Positions 1 through 4,745 are shown, counted from the stretch's first letter. The stretch is 5,051 bases of DNA from Candidatus Margulisiibacteriota bacterium (GCA_031264205.1 JAISEH010000049.1:1-5051), one strand, 5' to 3'. Made by a program: numbers and translations. Notes: generated from the sequence alone by a model not told the origin.

Positions 1-248
1 TCGGCATCTCTTCTGGTCTGAACATTCATCGTGCGCAGTCTGGTAATAAAATTGCGCCAACCGCCCCGCCCCAAAGTGTACCGCTCACTGCTCCGGACAA
101 AACCCGGATTAAACACTTGGCAAATTTGGTCAGTCTCAATATTTAGAATAGTGTCTGTAGAAAAATAATATTTTTCTCCTCTATATATCTCTAATAAGAC
201 TCCCTGGCTCAAATCTACCCTGCTTGCGGATAAAATTTTGTTAAACAT
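1..248 (-). CDS. Hypothetical protein, N-terminal 82 residues (runs off left edge)
   Basis: An open frame starts at ATG 248-246 and continues without a stop to the left edge, so at least 82 residues are encoded and the C-terminus lies outside the window. The start is well supported: an AAAAGGA ribosome binding site lies at 262-256, seven bases upstream. The protein begins MFNKILSASRVDLSQGVLLE and continues with a mixed polar and hydrophobic stretch (IYRGEKYYFSTDTI), then a basic segment rich in Arg and Gly (about residues 57-81, containing YTLGRGGWRNF). There is no signal peptide or membrane segment. I do not recognise a family. The short beta-like pattern of the first 40 residues and the later basic segment give no safe function. 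Codon use is more AT-rich than in recN. It is transcribed in the same direction as the upstream tRNA-Pro gene but separated from it by about 310 bases of hairpin-rich DNA. Confidence 0.7.
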   Translation of the reverse strand, partial: MFNKILSASRVDLSQGVLLEIYRGEKYYFSTDTILNIETDQICQVFNPGFVRSSERYTLGRGGWRNFITRLRTMNVQTRRDA

Positions 249-255
249 ATAACAA

Positions 256-262
256 TCCTTTT
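256..262 (-). promoter_or_regulatory. Ribosome binding site of the left-edge gene
   Basis: The minus strand reads AAAAGGA seven bases before the ATG at 248. This fixes the start of the left-edge partial gene, which would otherwise be judged only from an open frame. Confidence 0.65.
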
Positions 263-294
263 AGGTTTATAAGCCTGTTTACAACAACGCCTAT

Positions 295-336
295 ACTTAC
301 TAAAAATATATCGTAAGTTTTAGAAAAAAGTTGCAA
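295..336 (-). promoter_or_regulatory. Possible promoter with overlapping inverted repeat
   Basis: On the minus strand a -35-like TTGCAA (336-331) is followed after 18 bases by a -10-like GATATA (312-307). A perfect six-base inverted repeat, ACTTAC at 295-300 and GTAAGT at 313-318, flanks the -10 box with a 12-base spacer, as an operator could. It would drive the left-edge gene with a leader of about 50 bases. AT-rich spacers often give such matches by chance, so this is tentative. Confidence 0.25.
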
Positions 337-357
337 GGAATTGTCTGTGAAATCCAA

Positions 358-389
358 GGTCGCGTCGCGCACTACGTGCGCTTGCGACC
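358..389 (-). repeat. Hairpin module 1 of the AA/GAM repeat family
   Basis: Read on the minus strand this is an imperfect palindrome. The outer stem is GGTCGC with GCGACC, the inner stem is GCGCAC with GTGCGC, and the triloop is GTA. The two stems are separated by AA on the 5' side and GAC on the 3' side. The same asymmetric AA/GAC or AA/GAA internal loop recurs in six other hairpins of this window with different stem sequences. No T-tract follows, so it does not look like an ordinary terminator. Confidence 0.7.
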
Positions 390-390
390 G

Positions 391-475
391 AGAGCGGCCT
401 CAAGCCGCCGAGGAAGTGTCGTCGGCTAACCAAGCCGATGACTGGCTCTCACACGTCGGACACTTCGTGGCACCT
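391..475 (-). repeat. Degenerate hairpins of the same cluster
   Basis: This stretch between two clear modules contains further GC-rich palindromes that do not fully match the module pattern. A five-base stem GCGGC (394-398) pairs with GCCGC (404-408), and a six-base stem TCGGCT (422-427) pairs with AGCCGA (433-438). At 453-469 the order CAC, GTC, GGACAC, TTC, GTG resembles a module on the opposite strand that has lost its distal arm. I read it as decayed or rearranged copies of the repeat; no protein-coding content is credible here. Confidence 0.45.
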
Positions 476-479
476 ATTA

Positions 480-524
480 AAGCGAAGTAACGTCGGCCGC
501 TTTGCGGCCTTGTTACTCTCGCTT
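480..524 (-). repeat. Hairpin module 2 of the AA/GAM repeat family
   Basis: On the minus strand the outer stem is AGTAAC with GTTACT (517-512 and 491-486), the inner stem GGCCGC with GCGGCC (509-504 and 500-495), and the triloop AAA. AA separates the stems on the 5' side and GAC on the 3' side. The pairing extends outward by AAGCGA (480-485) with TCGCTT (519-524), broken only by one bulged base. The inner stem matches that of the module at 1487-1512, but the outer stem is longer. Confidence 0.75.
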
Positions 525-553
525 AACTTCGCAGACTTCGTCTGCTTGTTAAG
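522..553 (-). repeat. Hairpin module 3, adjoining tRNA-Pro
   Basis: On the minus strand the outer stem is CTTAAC with GTTAAG, the inner stem GCAGAC with GTCTGC, the triloop GAA, and the internal loop AA against GAA. Modules 3 and 2, in that order on the minus strand and joined by a short GAG-containing linker, form a pair that closely matches the double hairpins at 1321-1380 and 1451-1512. The module begins seven bases after the discriminator base of tRNA-Pro, so it would be part of the tRNA 3' trailer. Confidence 0.75.
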
Positions 554-559
554 CTCGAG

Positions 560-632
560 TCGGGGTGACGGGATTCGAACCCATGACCTCTTGTACCCGA
601 AACAAGCACGCTACCAACTGCGCTACACCCCG
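560..632 (-). tRNA. tRNA-Pro, anticodon CGG (reads CCG)
   Basis: The minus strand folds into a full cloverleaf of 73 bases. The acceptor stem CGGGGTG pairs perfectly with CACCCCG, the anticodon stem CTTGT pairs with ACAAG around the loop TTCGGGT, and the T-arm is ATGGG, TTCGAAT, CCCGT. The anticodon is CGG with G37. The C1:G72 pair and discriminator A73 are the known identity signature of bacterial proline tRNAs. The 3' CCA is not encoded: the discriminator is followed by CTC and then directly by a hairpin repeat, so CCA must be added after processing. A TATACT box ends ten bases upstream of the mature 5' end. Confidence 0.97.
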
Positions 633-641
633 AGGGAAACA

Positions 642-647
642 AGTATA
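642..647 (-). promoter_or_regulatory. -10 box of tRNA-Pro promoter
   Basis: The minus strand reads TATACT, with its downstream edge ten bases before the mature tRNA 5' end. The only -35 candidate at a 17-base spacing is the weak TTTTCT at 670-665, which overlaps the arm of the neighbouring terminator-like hairpin. The position relative to the tRNA equals that seen at the glycine locus. Confidence 0.5.
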
Positions 648-667
648 TAAGATTTAAAAGAAATAGA

Positions 668-705
668 AAAGCAGAGCCTGTTCCTTTCAAAACAAACTCT
701 GCTTT
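668..705 (-). terminator. Terminator-like hairpin after the 115-residue protein gene
   Basis: A nine-base perfect stem, AAAGCAGAG (668-676) with CTCTGCTTT (697-705), encloses a 20-base loop in which TGTT and AACA could pair further. On the minus strand the stem runs into TTTTCTATTTC, a T-rich tail, 15 bases after the stop codon of the exported-protein gene. The symmetric A and T runs mean it could also work in the other direction. It would separate that gene from tRNA-Pro. Confidence 0.65.
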
Positions 706-719
706 ATTACAAAAACTAC

Positions 720-1067
720 TTAAAACGAATAACTGGCATGCAAATTAGTCAACGGCAAACCAAATGCGCCACCGACAGTCCAGTTTTGGTCGATAACATA
801 ATCCAGACCAATTCCGGCCATTGGCACAACCACGGCTACCGTACCGATCATCCAATAAGGATTGATAGTTTTAACCTGCAAACGGCCAAAATAACGTTTA
901 TAGGTAAAACCCATCATCCAGTTGACGCCCATAATGCTCTCTAGCTGACCGCCGGGAGTGTATTGCTTCCAGCCGAGCAGGGTTTCAAACGCGCCGATTT
1001 CCATAGTCGGTCTGGCCGCAAAACTGAAACAAACCAATAACACAACACTCAAAAACAATTTTTTCAT
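720..1067 (-). CDS. Small exported protein, possibly outer-membrane associated
   Basis: This 115-residue gene starts at ATG 1067 behind a strong GAGGTGA ribosome binding site (1080-1074) and ends with TAA at 722-720. Residues 1-18 (MKKLFLSVVLLVCFSFAA) form a classic signal peptide with two lysines, a hydrophobic core and a likely cut after Ala18. Cys13 is preceded by Val rather than Gly, Ala or Ser, so a lipoprotein is unlikely. The mature 97 residues alternate polar and hydrophobic positions, contain several Gly, Trp, Tyr and Phe residues, and end in ASYSF. A terminal aromatic is typical of outer-membrane beta strands. The mature part is short for a barrel, at most about six to eight strands, so it could be a minimal barrel, one subunit of a larger one, or a periplasmic protein. 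I cannot name a family. The gene stands alone, with its own promoter candidate and terminator. Confidence 0.75.
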   Translation of the reverse strand: MKKLFLSVVLLVCFSFAARPTMEIGAFETLLGWKQYTPGGQLESIMGVNWMMGFTYKRYFGRLQVKTINPYWMIGTVAVVVPMAGIGLDYVIDQNWTVGGAFGLPLTNLHASYSF

Positions 1068-1073
1068 ATAACT

Positions 1074-1101
1074 TCACCTCGCTTTCCAGAGTAGTGTAAC
1101 A
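1074..1101 (-). promoter_or_regulatory. Promoter candidate and ribosome binding site of the exported protein gene
   Basis: The minus strand carries an extended -10 element, TGT followed by TACACT (1101-1093), and a ribosome binding site GAGGTGA (1080-1074) six bases before the ATG. No good -35 box lies at 17 bases, where the strand is a T run, which is usual for extended -10 promoters. The ribosome binding site is clear; the promoter is an inference. Confidence 0.45.
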
Positions 1102-1164
1102 CTTTCAATTAGCGGAAAAAAGAAGGAACAAAAAGGGAACTAAATATCTGGCCAGCGCGGGCTA

Positions 1165-1184
1165 CACTCGCGCGTGCGCTCGTG
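1165..1184 (-). repeat. GC-rich hairpin downstream of tRNA-Gly
   Basis: Arms CAC/GTG and GCGC/GCGC are separated by GA on both sides and closed by a two-base loop AC (minus strand). It begins about 15 bases after the CCA end of tRNA-Gly. It resembles the hairpin modules near the tRNAs but has a symmetric GA/GA internal loop rather than AA against GAC. The nearest T-rich run (about 1139-1115) is 25 bases further on, so a normal intrinsic terminator is doubtful; it may be a diverged repeat copy or a processing signal. Confidence 0.4.
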
Positions 1185-1198
1185 ATGAGTATAAGAAC

Positions 1199-1274
<76 letters not shown>

Positions 1275-1283
1275 ACAATTATA

Positions 1284-1312
1284 AATATAACATGAAGCTG
1301 ACGCTCTACCAA
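1284..1312 (-). promoter_or_regulatory. Promoter of tRNA-Gly, partly built from a duplicated D-loop
   Basis: On the minus strand TTGGTA (1312-1307) is followed after exactly 17 bases by TATATT (1289-1284), whose edge lies ten bases before the tRNA 5' end. The -35-like TTGGTA is itself the D-loop sequence of the neighbouring truncated tRNA copy. The box spacing is ideal, but the link to transcription is inferred. Confidence 0.5.
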
Positions 1313-1321
1313 CTGAGTCGA

Positions 1322-1348
1322 ACTTCACAAGCGTTAGCGACGTGAAGT
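1322..1348 (+). repeat. Hairpin module 4, first hairpin of the insert in copy A
   Basis: The outer stem is ACTTCAC with GTGAAGT, the short inner stem GC with GC, the loop GTTA, and the internal loop AA against GAC. Its seven-base outer stem differs from that of module 6 by one base, and the opposite arm carries the matching change (ACTTCAC/GTGAAGT against ACTTAAC/GTTAAGT). Confidence 0.7.
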
Positions 1349-1354
1349 GAGACC

Positions 1355-1380
1355 CACAAGCACGCGAAGCGTGCGACGTG
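1355..1380 (+). repeat. Hairpin module 5, second hairpin of the insert in copy A
   Basis: The outer stem is CAC with GTG, the inner stem GCACGC with GCGTGC, the triloop GAA, and the internal loop AA against GAC. The last base of the outer stem is also nucleotide 13 of the split tRNA copy, so the repeat runs directly into tRNA sequence. Confidence 0.7.
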
Positions 1381-1401
1381 AGCTAAACCCGCATGAACAA
1401 A

Positions 1402-1407
1402 AGTATA
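1402..1407 (-). promoter_or_regulatory. -10 box upstream of truncated tRNA copy A
   Basis: The minus strand reads TATACT, identical to the -10 box of tRNA-Pro, with its edge ten bases from the start of the tRNA-like sequence. No convincing -35 box lies at 16-18 bases (GGTTTG at 17). Confidence 0.4.
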
Positions 1408-1450
1408 TCAATCTACTCCATAACCAAACCCGCTCTACCAACTGACCCGA

Positions 1451-1480
1451 ACTTAACAAGCGCGTAGCGCGAAGTTAAGT
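1451..1480 (+). repeat. Hairpin module 6, first hairpin of the insert in copy B
   Basis: The outer stem is ACTTAAC with GTTAAGT, the inner stem GCGC with GCGC, the triloop GTA, and the internal loop AA against GAA. It is the counterpart of module 3 beside tRNA-Pro, which has the same outer pairing but a different inner stem. Confidence 0.75.
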
Positions 1481-1486
1481 GAGGGC

Positions 1487-1512
1487 AACAAGGCCGCACA
1501 GCGGCCGACGTT
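1487..1512 (+). repeat. Hairpin module 7, second hairpin of the insert in copy B
   Basis: The outer stem is AAC with GTT, the inner stem GGCCGC with GCGGCC, the triloop ACA, and the internal loop AA against GAC. The inner stem is the same as in module 2 at the tRNA-Pro locus. The sequence passes directly into the tRNA-like nucleotides 12-1. Confidence 0.75.
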
Positions 1513-1534
1513 AGCTAAACCCGCGTGTTTTCAA

Positions 1535-1563
1535 ATTATAGCGTATATCATTTCAAGTGTAGA
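1535..1563 (-). promoter_or_regulatory. Promoter upstream of truncated tRNA copy B
   Basis: On the minus strand TCTACA (1563-1558) and a consensus TATAAT (1540-1535) are 17 bases apart, and the -10 edge is 11 bases before the tRNA-like 5' end. This is the best promoter match of the glycine locus and may be its original promoter. A transcript from here would cross both split copies before reaching the intact tRNA. Confidence 0.5.
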
Positions 1564-1581
1564 GTATTTGCGGACGGCGTA

Positions 1582-1590
1582 TGCTAAAAT
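1582..1590 (+). promoter_or_regulatory. Extended -10 element right before recN
   Basis: TGC followed by TAAAAT (1585-1590) fits an extended -10 promoter. Transcription would begin near 1597-1598, at the recN ATG itself. No -35 box and no ribosome binding site are visible, which fits a leaderless message. No LexA-type operator of the E. coli or Bacillus pattern is seen here. Confidence 0.4.
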
Positions 1591-1597
1591 TTTAACC

Positions 1598-3232
1598 ATG
1601 CTGATCTCGTTATATCTGGAAAACTACGCTCTGATCGGCCAGCAAACTATTGAATTTGCCGAGGGGTTTAATGTCATCACCGGCGAAACCGGCGCGGGCA
1701 AATCGATCATCGTCAACGCGCTGGCGCTCATCATGGGCGAGCGGGCTTCGGCGGATTTTATCAAGGCCGGCAAGCAGCGCGCGATACTGGAAGCGGTTTT
1801 TGACATTAAAGACCGGCACATCGACGGTTATGCCAGCGACGAGGTGCTGATCATCACGCGGGAAATCTCGCTCAACGGCCGGAATCTGATCAAGATCAAT
1901 CATCGCGTCGTCACGCAGGCCGAGTTGAAAAAAGTTTCACGCTATTTGATCGACATTCACGGCCAGCACCAGCATCAGATTTTAATCGATCCCGAAAATC
2001 ATCTGGAAATACTCGATCTCTTTACCGAAAGCAAATTGCGCGCGGCCACGCGGGAAGTTTTCAGCCAATACCACGCGGTCAAAAAAGAATATGATTTGCT
2101 TTTGCAAAACCGTGATCTGCGACAGGAAGAAAAAGATTTTTTAAATTTTCAGCTGGTTGAGCTGGAAAACGCGAATTTACAGGCCGGTGAATATACCGAA
2201 TTGAAAGCGGAAAAAACTCGGCTGGATTCTTTCACGGAAATCGCCGAAGCGGTGCGCGGCGTGGCGGAAAAAATTTCCGGCTTGAAAGATGGTCTGCGTT
2301 ACAACAAAAACAAGCTAGCGCAAATCGCCGGCAAAGAAACCGCGCTGCAAAATCTCGCGGACAAAGCCGAAGCACTCAGTTTGGATTTTGAGGATTTTCA
2401 CGACAGTCTGGCCGATTACGAAAATCATCTGGAATTCTCGCCGCAAAGACTGGATGAGCTAAACGAGCGGCTGGACTTGCTGAACAAACTCAAACGCAAG
2501 CATCTCAAACAACTTGAGGAAGAAGACATCACTGCCTTGCTCATCAAAAAACGCGACCAGTTAAGGACGCTGCTGTCCGGTCTGGAAGACACGGACGAGC
2601 GGCTGGCCAAATTGGGAAAAGATCTAGCGGCTGCGGAAAAAACCTATTTGCAGGCCGCCGGTGAATTGTCCAAACACCGCCAGAAAATCGCCGCAGAACT
2701 GGAGCAGAAAATTATCGGCGCGCTACAAGCCCTGCGTATGCCGCGCGCGCAATTCAAAATAAATTTCACGACCGGCCATTACGCAGCGGACGGACTGGAT
2801 ACTGTGGAGTTTCTCATTTCGGCCAATGCTGGCGAGCCGGTCAAACCGCTGGCCAGGATCGCTTCGGGTGGTGAGATCTCGCGCGTCATGCTGGCCATTC
2901 GCAAAATTCTGGCCGAGCAAGATCAAAGCTCAGCGATGATCTTTGACGAGATCGATGCCGGTATCGGCGGCGAGACCGCGCTGGCTATCGCCGACGCCAT
3001 TCACAGTATCGCGCGCAAGCATCAGGTCATCTGCATCACGCATCTGGCGCAAATCGCGGCGCGTGCCGACTATCATCTACGTGTGGAAAAATCCGCCACC
3101 GCCGACACCACCACCGTGGCCATCACGCCGCTGGATAAAGCCGCTCGCGAGCTGGAGATCGCCCGTATGCTCTCCGGCAAAATGACCGAGAGCGCCGCCG
3201 CCCATGCGCAAGAGCTGTTGGAGCAGGCGTAA
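1598..3232 (+). CDS. recN: DNA repair ATPase RecN
   Basis: RecN is an SMC-like ATPase that acts in double-strand break repair, binding DNA ends and promoting RecA-dependent recombination in the cytoplasm. The 544-residue product is close to the usual family length (about 550-570). The N-terminal head has the Walker A motif GETGAGKS at residues 29-36. A long charged coiled-coil region occupies roughly residues 150-370. The C-terminal head has the ABC signature ASGGE at 422-426, Walker B MIFDEIDAG from 447, and the ITHLAQIAA segment with His482. All ATPase elements are intact. I chose ATG 1598 because RecN proteins begin just before a strand like LISLYLENYALI; an in-frame TTG at 1568 would add ten residues unlike the family. 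Neither start has a ribosome binding site. The stop codon overlaps the ribosome binding site of the next gene, so the two are probably cotranscribed. Confidence 0.96.
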   Translation: MLISLYLENYALIGQQTIEFAEGFNVITGETGAGKSIIVNALALIMGERASADFIKAGKQRAILEAVFDIKDRHIDGYASDEVLIITREISLNGRNLIKINHRVVTQAELKKVSRYLIDIHGQHQHQILIDPENHLEILDLFTESKLRAATREVFSQYHAVKKEYDLLLQNRDLRQEEKDFLNFQLVELENANLQAGEYTELKAEKTRLDSFTEIAEAVRGVAEKISGLKDGLRYNKNKLAQIAGKETALQNLADKAEALSLDFEDFHDSLADYENHLEFSPQRLDELNERLDLLNKLKRKHLKQLEEEDITALLIKKRDQLRTLLSGLEDTDERLAKLGKDLAAAEKTYLQAAGELSKHRQKIAAELEQKIIGALQALRMPRAQFKINFTTGHYAADGLDTVEFLISANAGEPVKPLARIASGGEISRVMLAIRKILAEQDQSSAMIFDEIDAGIGGETALAIADAIHSIARKHQVICITHLAQIAARADYHLRVEKSATADTTTVAITPLDKAARELEIARMLSGKMTESAAAHAQELLEQA

Positions 3233-3236
3233 GGAG
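3231..3236 (+). promoter_or_regulatory. Ribosome binding site of the ABC-F gene, overlapping the recN stop
   Basis: AAGGAG begins inside the recN TAA codon and lies eight bases before the ATG at 3245. An out-of-frame ATG at 3238 is too close to it to be used well and opens only a very short frame. The overlap supports cotranscription and possibly translational coupling. Confidence 0.75.
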
Positions 3237-3244
3237 TATGAAAA

Positions 3245-4726
3245 ATGTCGTTAATCAATATCAACAATTTGACTTTTGCATATGAAAGCGGCTCTGAAAA
3301 CATTTTTGAAAACGTTTCATTTGCCATAGACACGGACTGGAAACTCGGCTTCATCGGGCGCAATGGCCGCGGCAAAACAACTTTTTTAAAATTGCTGCTG
3401 GGGCAATACGCCTACCGCGGCCGGATCAGCGCGGCGGTTGATTTTGCCTATTTCCCTTATGCGGTGCGGGATGAAAATCAAACAGCGCTGACGGTCGCCG
3501 CCGAGATCTATCCCGAATACGAACTCTGGCAGCTGGAAAAAGAATTATCTCTCTTAAATCTCGACGCGGAAATCTTGGCCAGAAATTTCAGTGCTTTGAG
3601 CAGCGGCGAGCAGACCAAAATTTTGCTGGCTGTTTTATTTCTCAAAGAAAACAACTTTTTGCTCATCGACGAGCCGACCAATCATCTCGATCTGGAGGCG
3701 CGGGAAATCGTCGCTCAATATCTAAATCGCAAAAAAGGTTTTATTCTCGTCTCGCATGACCGGCATTTTCTGGATTCCTGCATTGACCATGTGCTGGCGA
3801 TTAACCGCGCCAATATTGAAGTGCAGCGCGGCAACTTTTTCTCGTGGTGGCAAAATAAAGAATATCAGGATAATTTTGAGCTGGCGGAAAACGCGAAATT
3901 AAAAAAAGATATTGGCCGTTTACAAAAATCCGCGCGGCGTATGTCCGATTGGTCAGACAAAACCGAACGCGGCAAATATCAAATCGACAGGGGCAGCGGC
4001 GCGGCTTACGACAAGGGTTTTATTGGCCACAAGGCCGCGAAAATGATGCAGCTCGCCAAGAATGCTGAGCGACGTCAGACCAAAGCCATTGCGGAAAAAG
4101 CGCAATTATTAAAAAATATCGACACCGCCGCGGAACTAAAATTGCAGCCGCTTACTTTTCATCAAAATCCACTGATCGAAGCGCGGGAGTTGTCTATCGC
4201 CTACGCGGACAAGCCGGTTTTTACTAAACTAAATTTCACTTTAAGCTCTGGCGAGAGAATACATCTAAAAGGACGCAATGGCTGCGGCAAATCCAGTCTG
4301 TTAAAATTGATTCTCGGCGCGAAAATAAATCACAGCGGAGAATTAAAAATCTCACCCGCTCTCAAAATCTCCTATATCTCACAGGACACAACACAATTGC
4401 GCGGCGGACTCAAGGACTATGCGGAGAAATATCAGCTCGACGAGAGTTTATTCAAAGCGATACTGCGCAAGCTGGATTTCAGCCGCGAACAATTTGAGAA
4501 CGATCTGCGGGATTTCAGCGGCGGACAAAAAAAGAAAGTCCTGCTGGCGCGCAGTTTGTGCGAGAGCGCGCATGTTTATCTCTGGGACGAGCCGCTCAAT
4601 TTCATCGATGTACTTTCACGTTTGCAGATCGAAAATCTGCTGCTCAAATATCAGCCGACTATGATCTTTGTCGAGCACGACAAAGTATTTGCCGAGAAAG
4701 TAGCGACACGTGTGATTGAATTATAA
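3245..4726 (+). CDS. ABC-F ATPase of the Lsa type (probable ribosomal protection protein)
   Basis: The 493-residue protein has two ABC ATPase domains and no membrane segment, the hallmark of ABC-F translation factors. Domain 1 has Walker A GRNGRGKTT (38-46), signature LSSGEQ (118-123), Walker B FLLIDEP (138-144) and switch His171. Domain 2 has Walker A GRNGCGKSS (343-351), signature FSGGQ (424-428), Walker B with D448 E449, and His478. The opening residues, the DTDWKLGFIGRNGRGKTTF segment, the linker motif GHKAAKMM (261-268) and the WDEPLNFIDVLSR segment resemble the Lsa family, whose known length is about 490-500 residues. Lsa proteins bind the ribosome and displace lincosamides, streptogramin A and pleuromutilins. 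Whether this homologue gives resistance or serves another translational role cannot be told from sequence; the linker tip (about 232-260) that determines this is diverged. It is the second gene after recN, with a 12-base gap. Confidence 0.9.
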   Translation: MSLININNLTFAYESGSENIFENVSFAIDTDWKLGFIGRNGRGKTTFLKLLLGQYAYRGRISAAVDFAYFPYAVRDENQTALTVAAEIYPEYELWQLEKELSLLNLDAEILARNFSALSSGEQTKILLAVLFLKENNFLLIDEPTNHLDLEAREIVAQYLNRKKGFILVSHDRHFLDSCIDHVLAINRANIEVQRGNFFSWWQNKEYQDNFELAENAKLKKDIGRLQKSARRMSDWSDKTERGKYQIDRGSGAAYDKGFIGHKAAKMMQLAKNAERRQTKAIAEKAQLLKNIDTAAELKLQPLTFHQNPLIEARELSIAYADKPVFTKLNFTLSSGERIHLKGRNGCGKSSLLKLILGAKINHSGELKISPALKISYISQDTTQLRGGLKDYAEKYQLDESLFKAILRKLDFSREQFENDLRDFSGGQKKKVLLARSLCESAHVYLWDEPLNFIDVLSRLQIENLLLKYQPTMIFVEHDKVFAEKVATRVIEL

Positions 4727-4745
4727 ACAAAACATTACAACCTTT

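Larger units (their letters stand above)
1294..1392 (-). pseudogene. Truncated tRNA-Gly copy A, split by a double hairpin
   Basis: Positions 1294-1317 are identical to 1241-1264, which are nucleotides 11-34 of the tRNA-Gly. Positions 1380-1392 are identical to its nucleotides 1-13. Between them lie 62 inserted bases (1318-1379). The three bases CTC (tRNA nucleotides 11-13) occur on both sides, as a short target duplication would. The copy stops at the first anticodon base, and the whole 3' half is missing, so it cannot give a tRNA. A TATACT box (1407-1402) lies ten bases upstream of its 5' end, the same geometry as at the intact gene. Confidence 0.75.
1431..1524 (-). pseudogene. Truncated tRNA-Gly copy B, split by a double hairpin
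   Basis: Positions 1431-1445 match nucleotides 12-26 of tRNA-Gly and 1513-1524 match nucleotides 1-12. The 67 bases between them (1446-1512) are a second double-hairpin insert, at the same place in the D-stem as in copy A within one base. Nothing of the anticodon arm, T-arm or 3' acceptor strand remains. Just beyond the truncated end, 1425-1432 reads AAACCCGC, which repeats the tRNA 5' terminus and suggests a further recombination junction. Confidence 0.7.

Noticed and set aside
358..553. CRISPR array
   Set aside because: The repeats are palindromic modules with variable stems, not identical direct repeats separated by unique spacers of constant length, and no cas gene is present.
438..650. 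A 70-residue plus-strand open frame containing GDGIRTHDLLYPKQ
   Set aside because: It is the antisense reading of tRNA-Pro and the neighbouring hairpins. Peptides of this kind are a familiar artefact of translating tRNA genes.
738..944. A plus-strand frame opposite the exported protein gene
   Set aside because: It has no ribosome binding site or recognisable composition and lies fully within a gene with a clear signal peptide and start signals on the other strand.
1318..1379. tRNA intron (archaeal bulge-helix-bulge type or group I)
   Set aside because: The split copy lacks the whole 3' half of the tRNA, so splicing could not restore a tRNA. The internal loops are two against three bases, not the paired three-base bulges around a four-base helix, and 62 bases are too few for a group I intron.
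1446..1524. Attachment site of an integrated phage or island in the tRNA
   Set aside because: Integrases normally use the anticodon loop, T-arm or 3' end and leave a 3' tRNA fragment at the far side. Here only 5' fragments are found, and there is no integrase or cargo in the window.
1610..3375. Several open frames of 61-100 codons on both strands within recN and at its junction with the ABC-F gene
   Set aside because: They overlap intact conserved domains of RecN and the ABC-F protein and reflect codon bias of those genes in other frames.
4727..4745. Terminator between the convergent ABC-F and lpxB genes
   Set aside because: The 19 bases contain no inverted repeat; only a short T run follows. 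Termination may occur inside the opposing gene, but nothing shows it.
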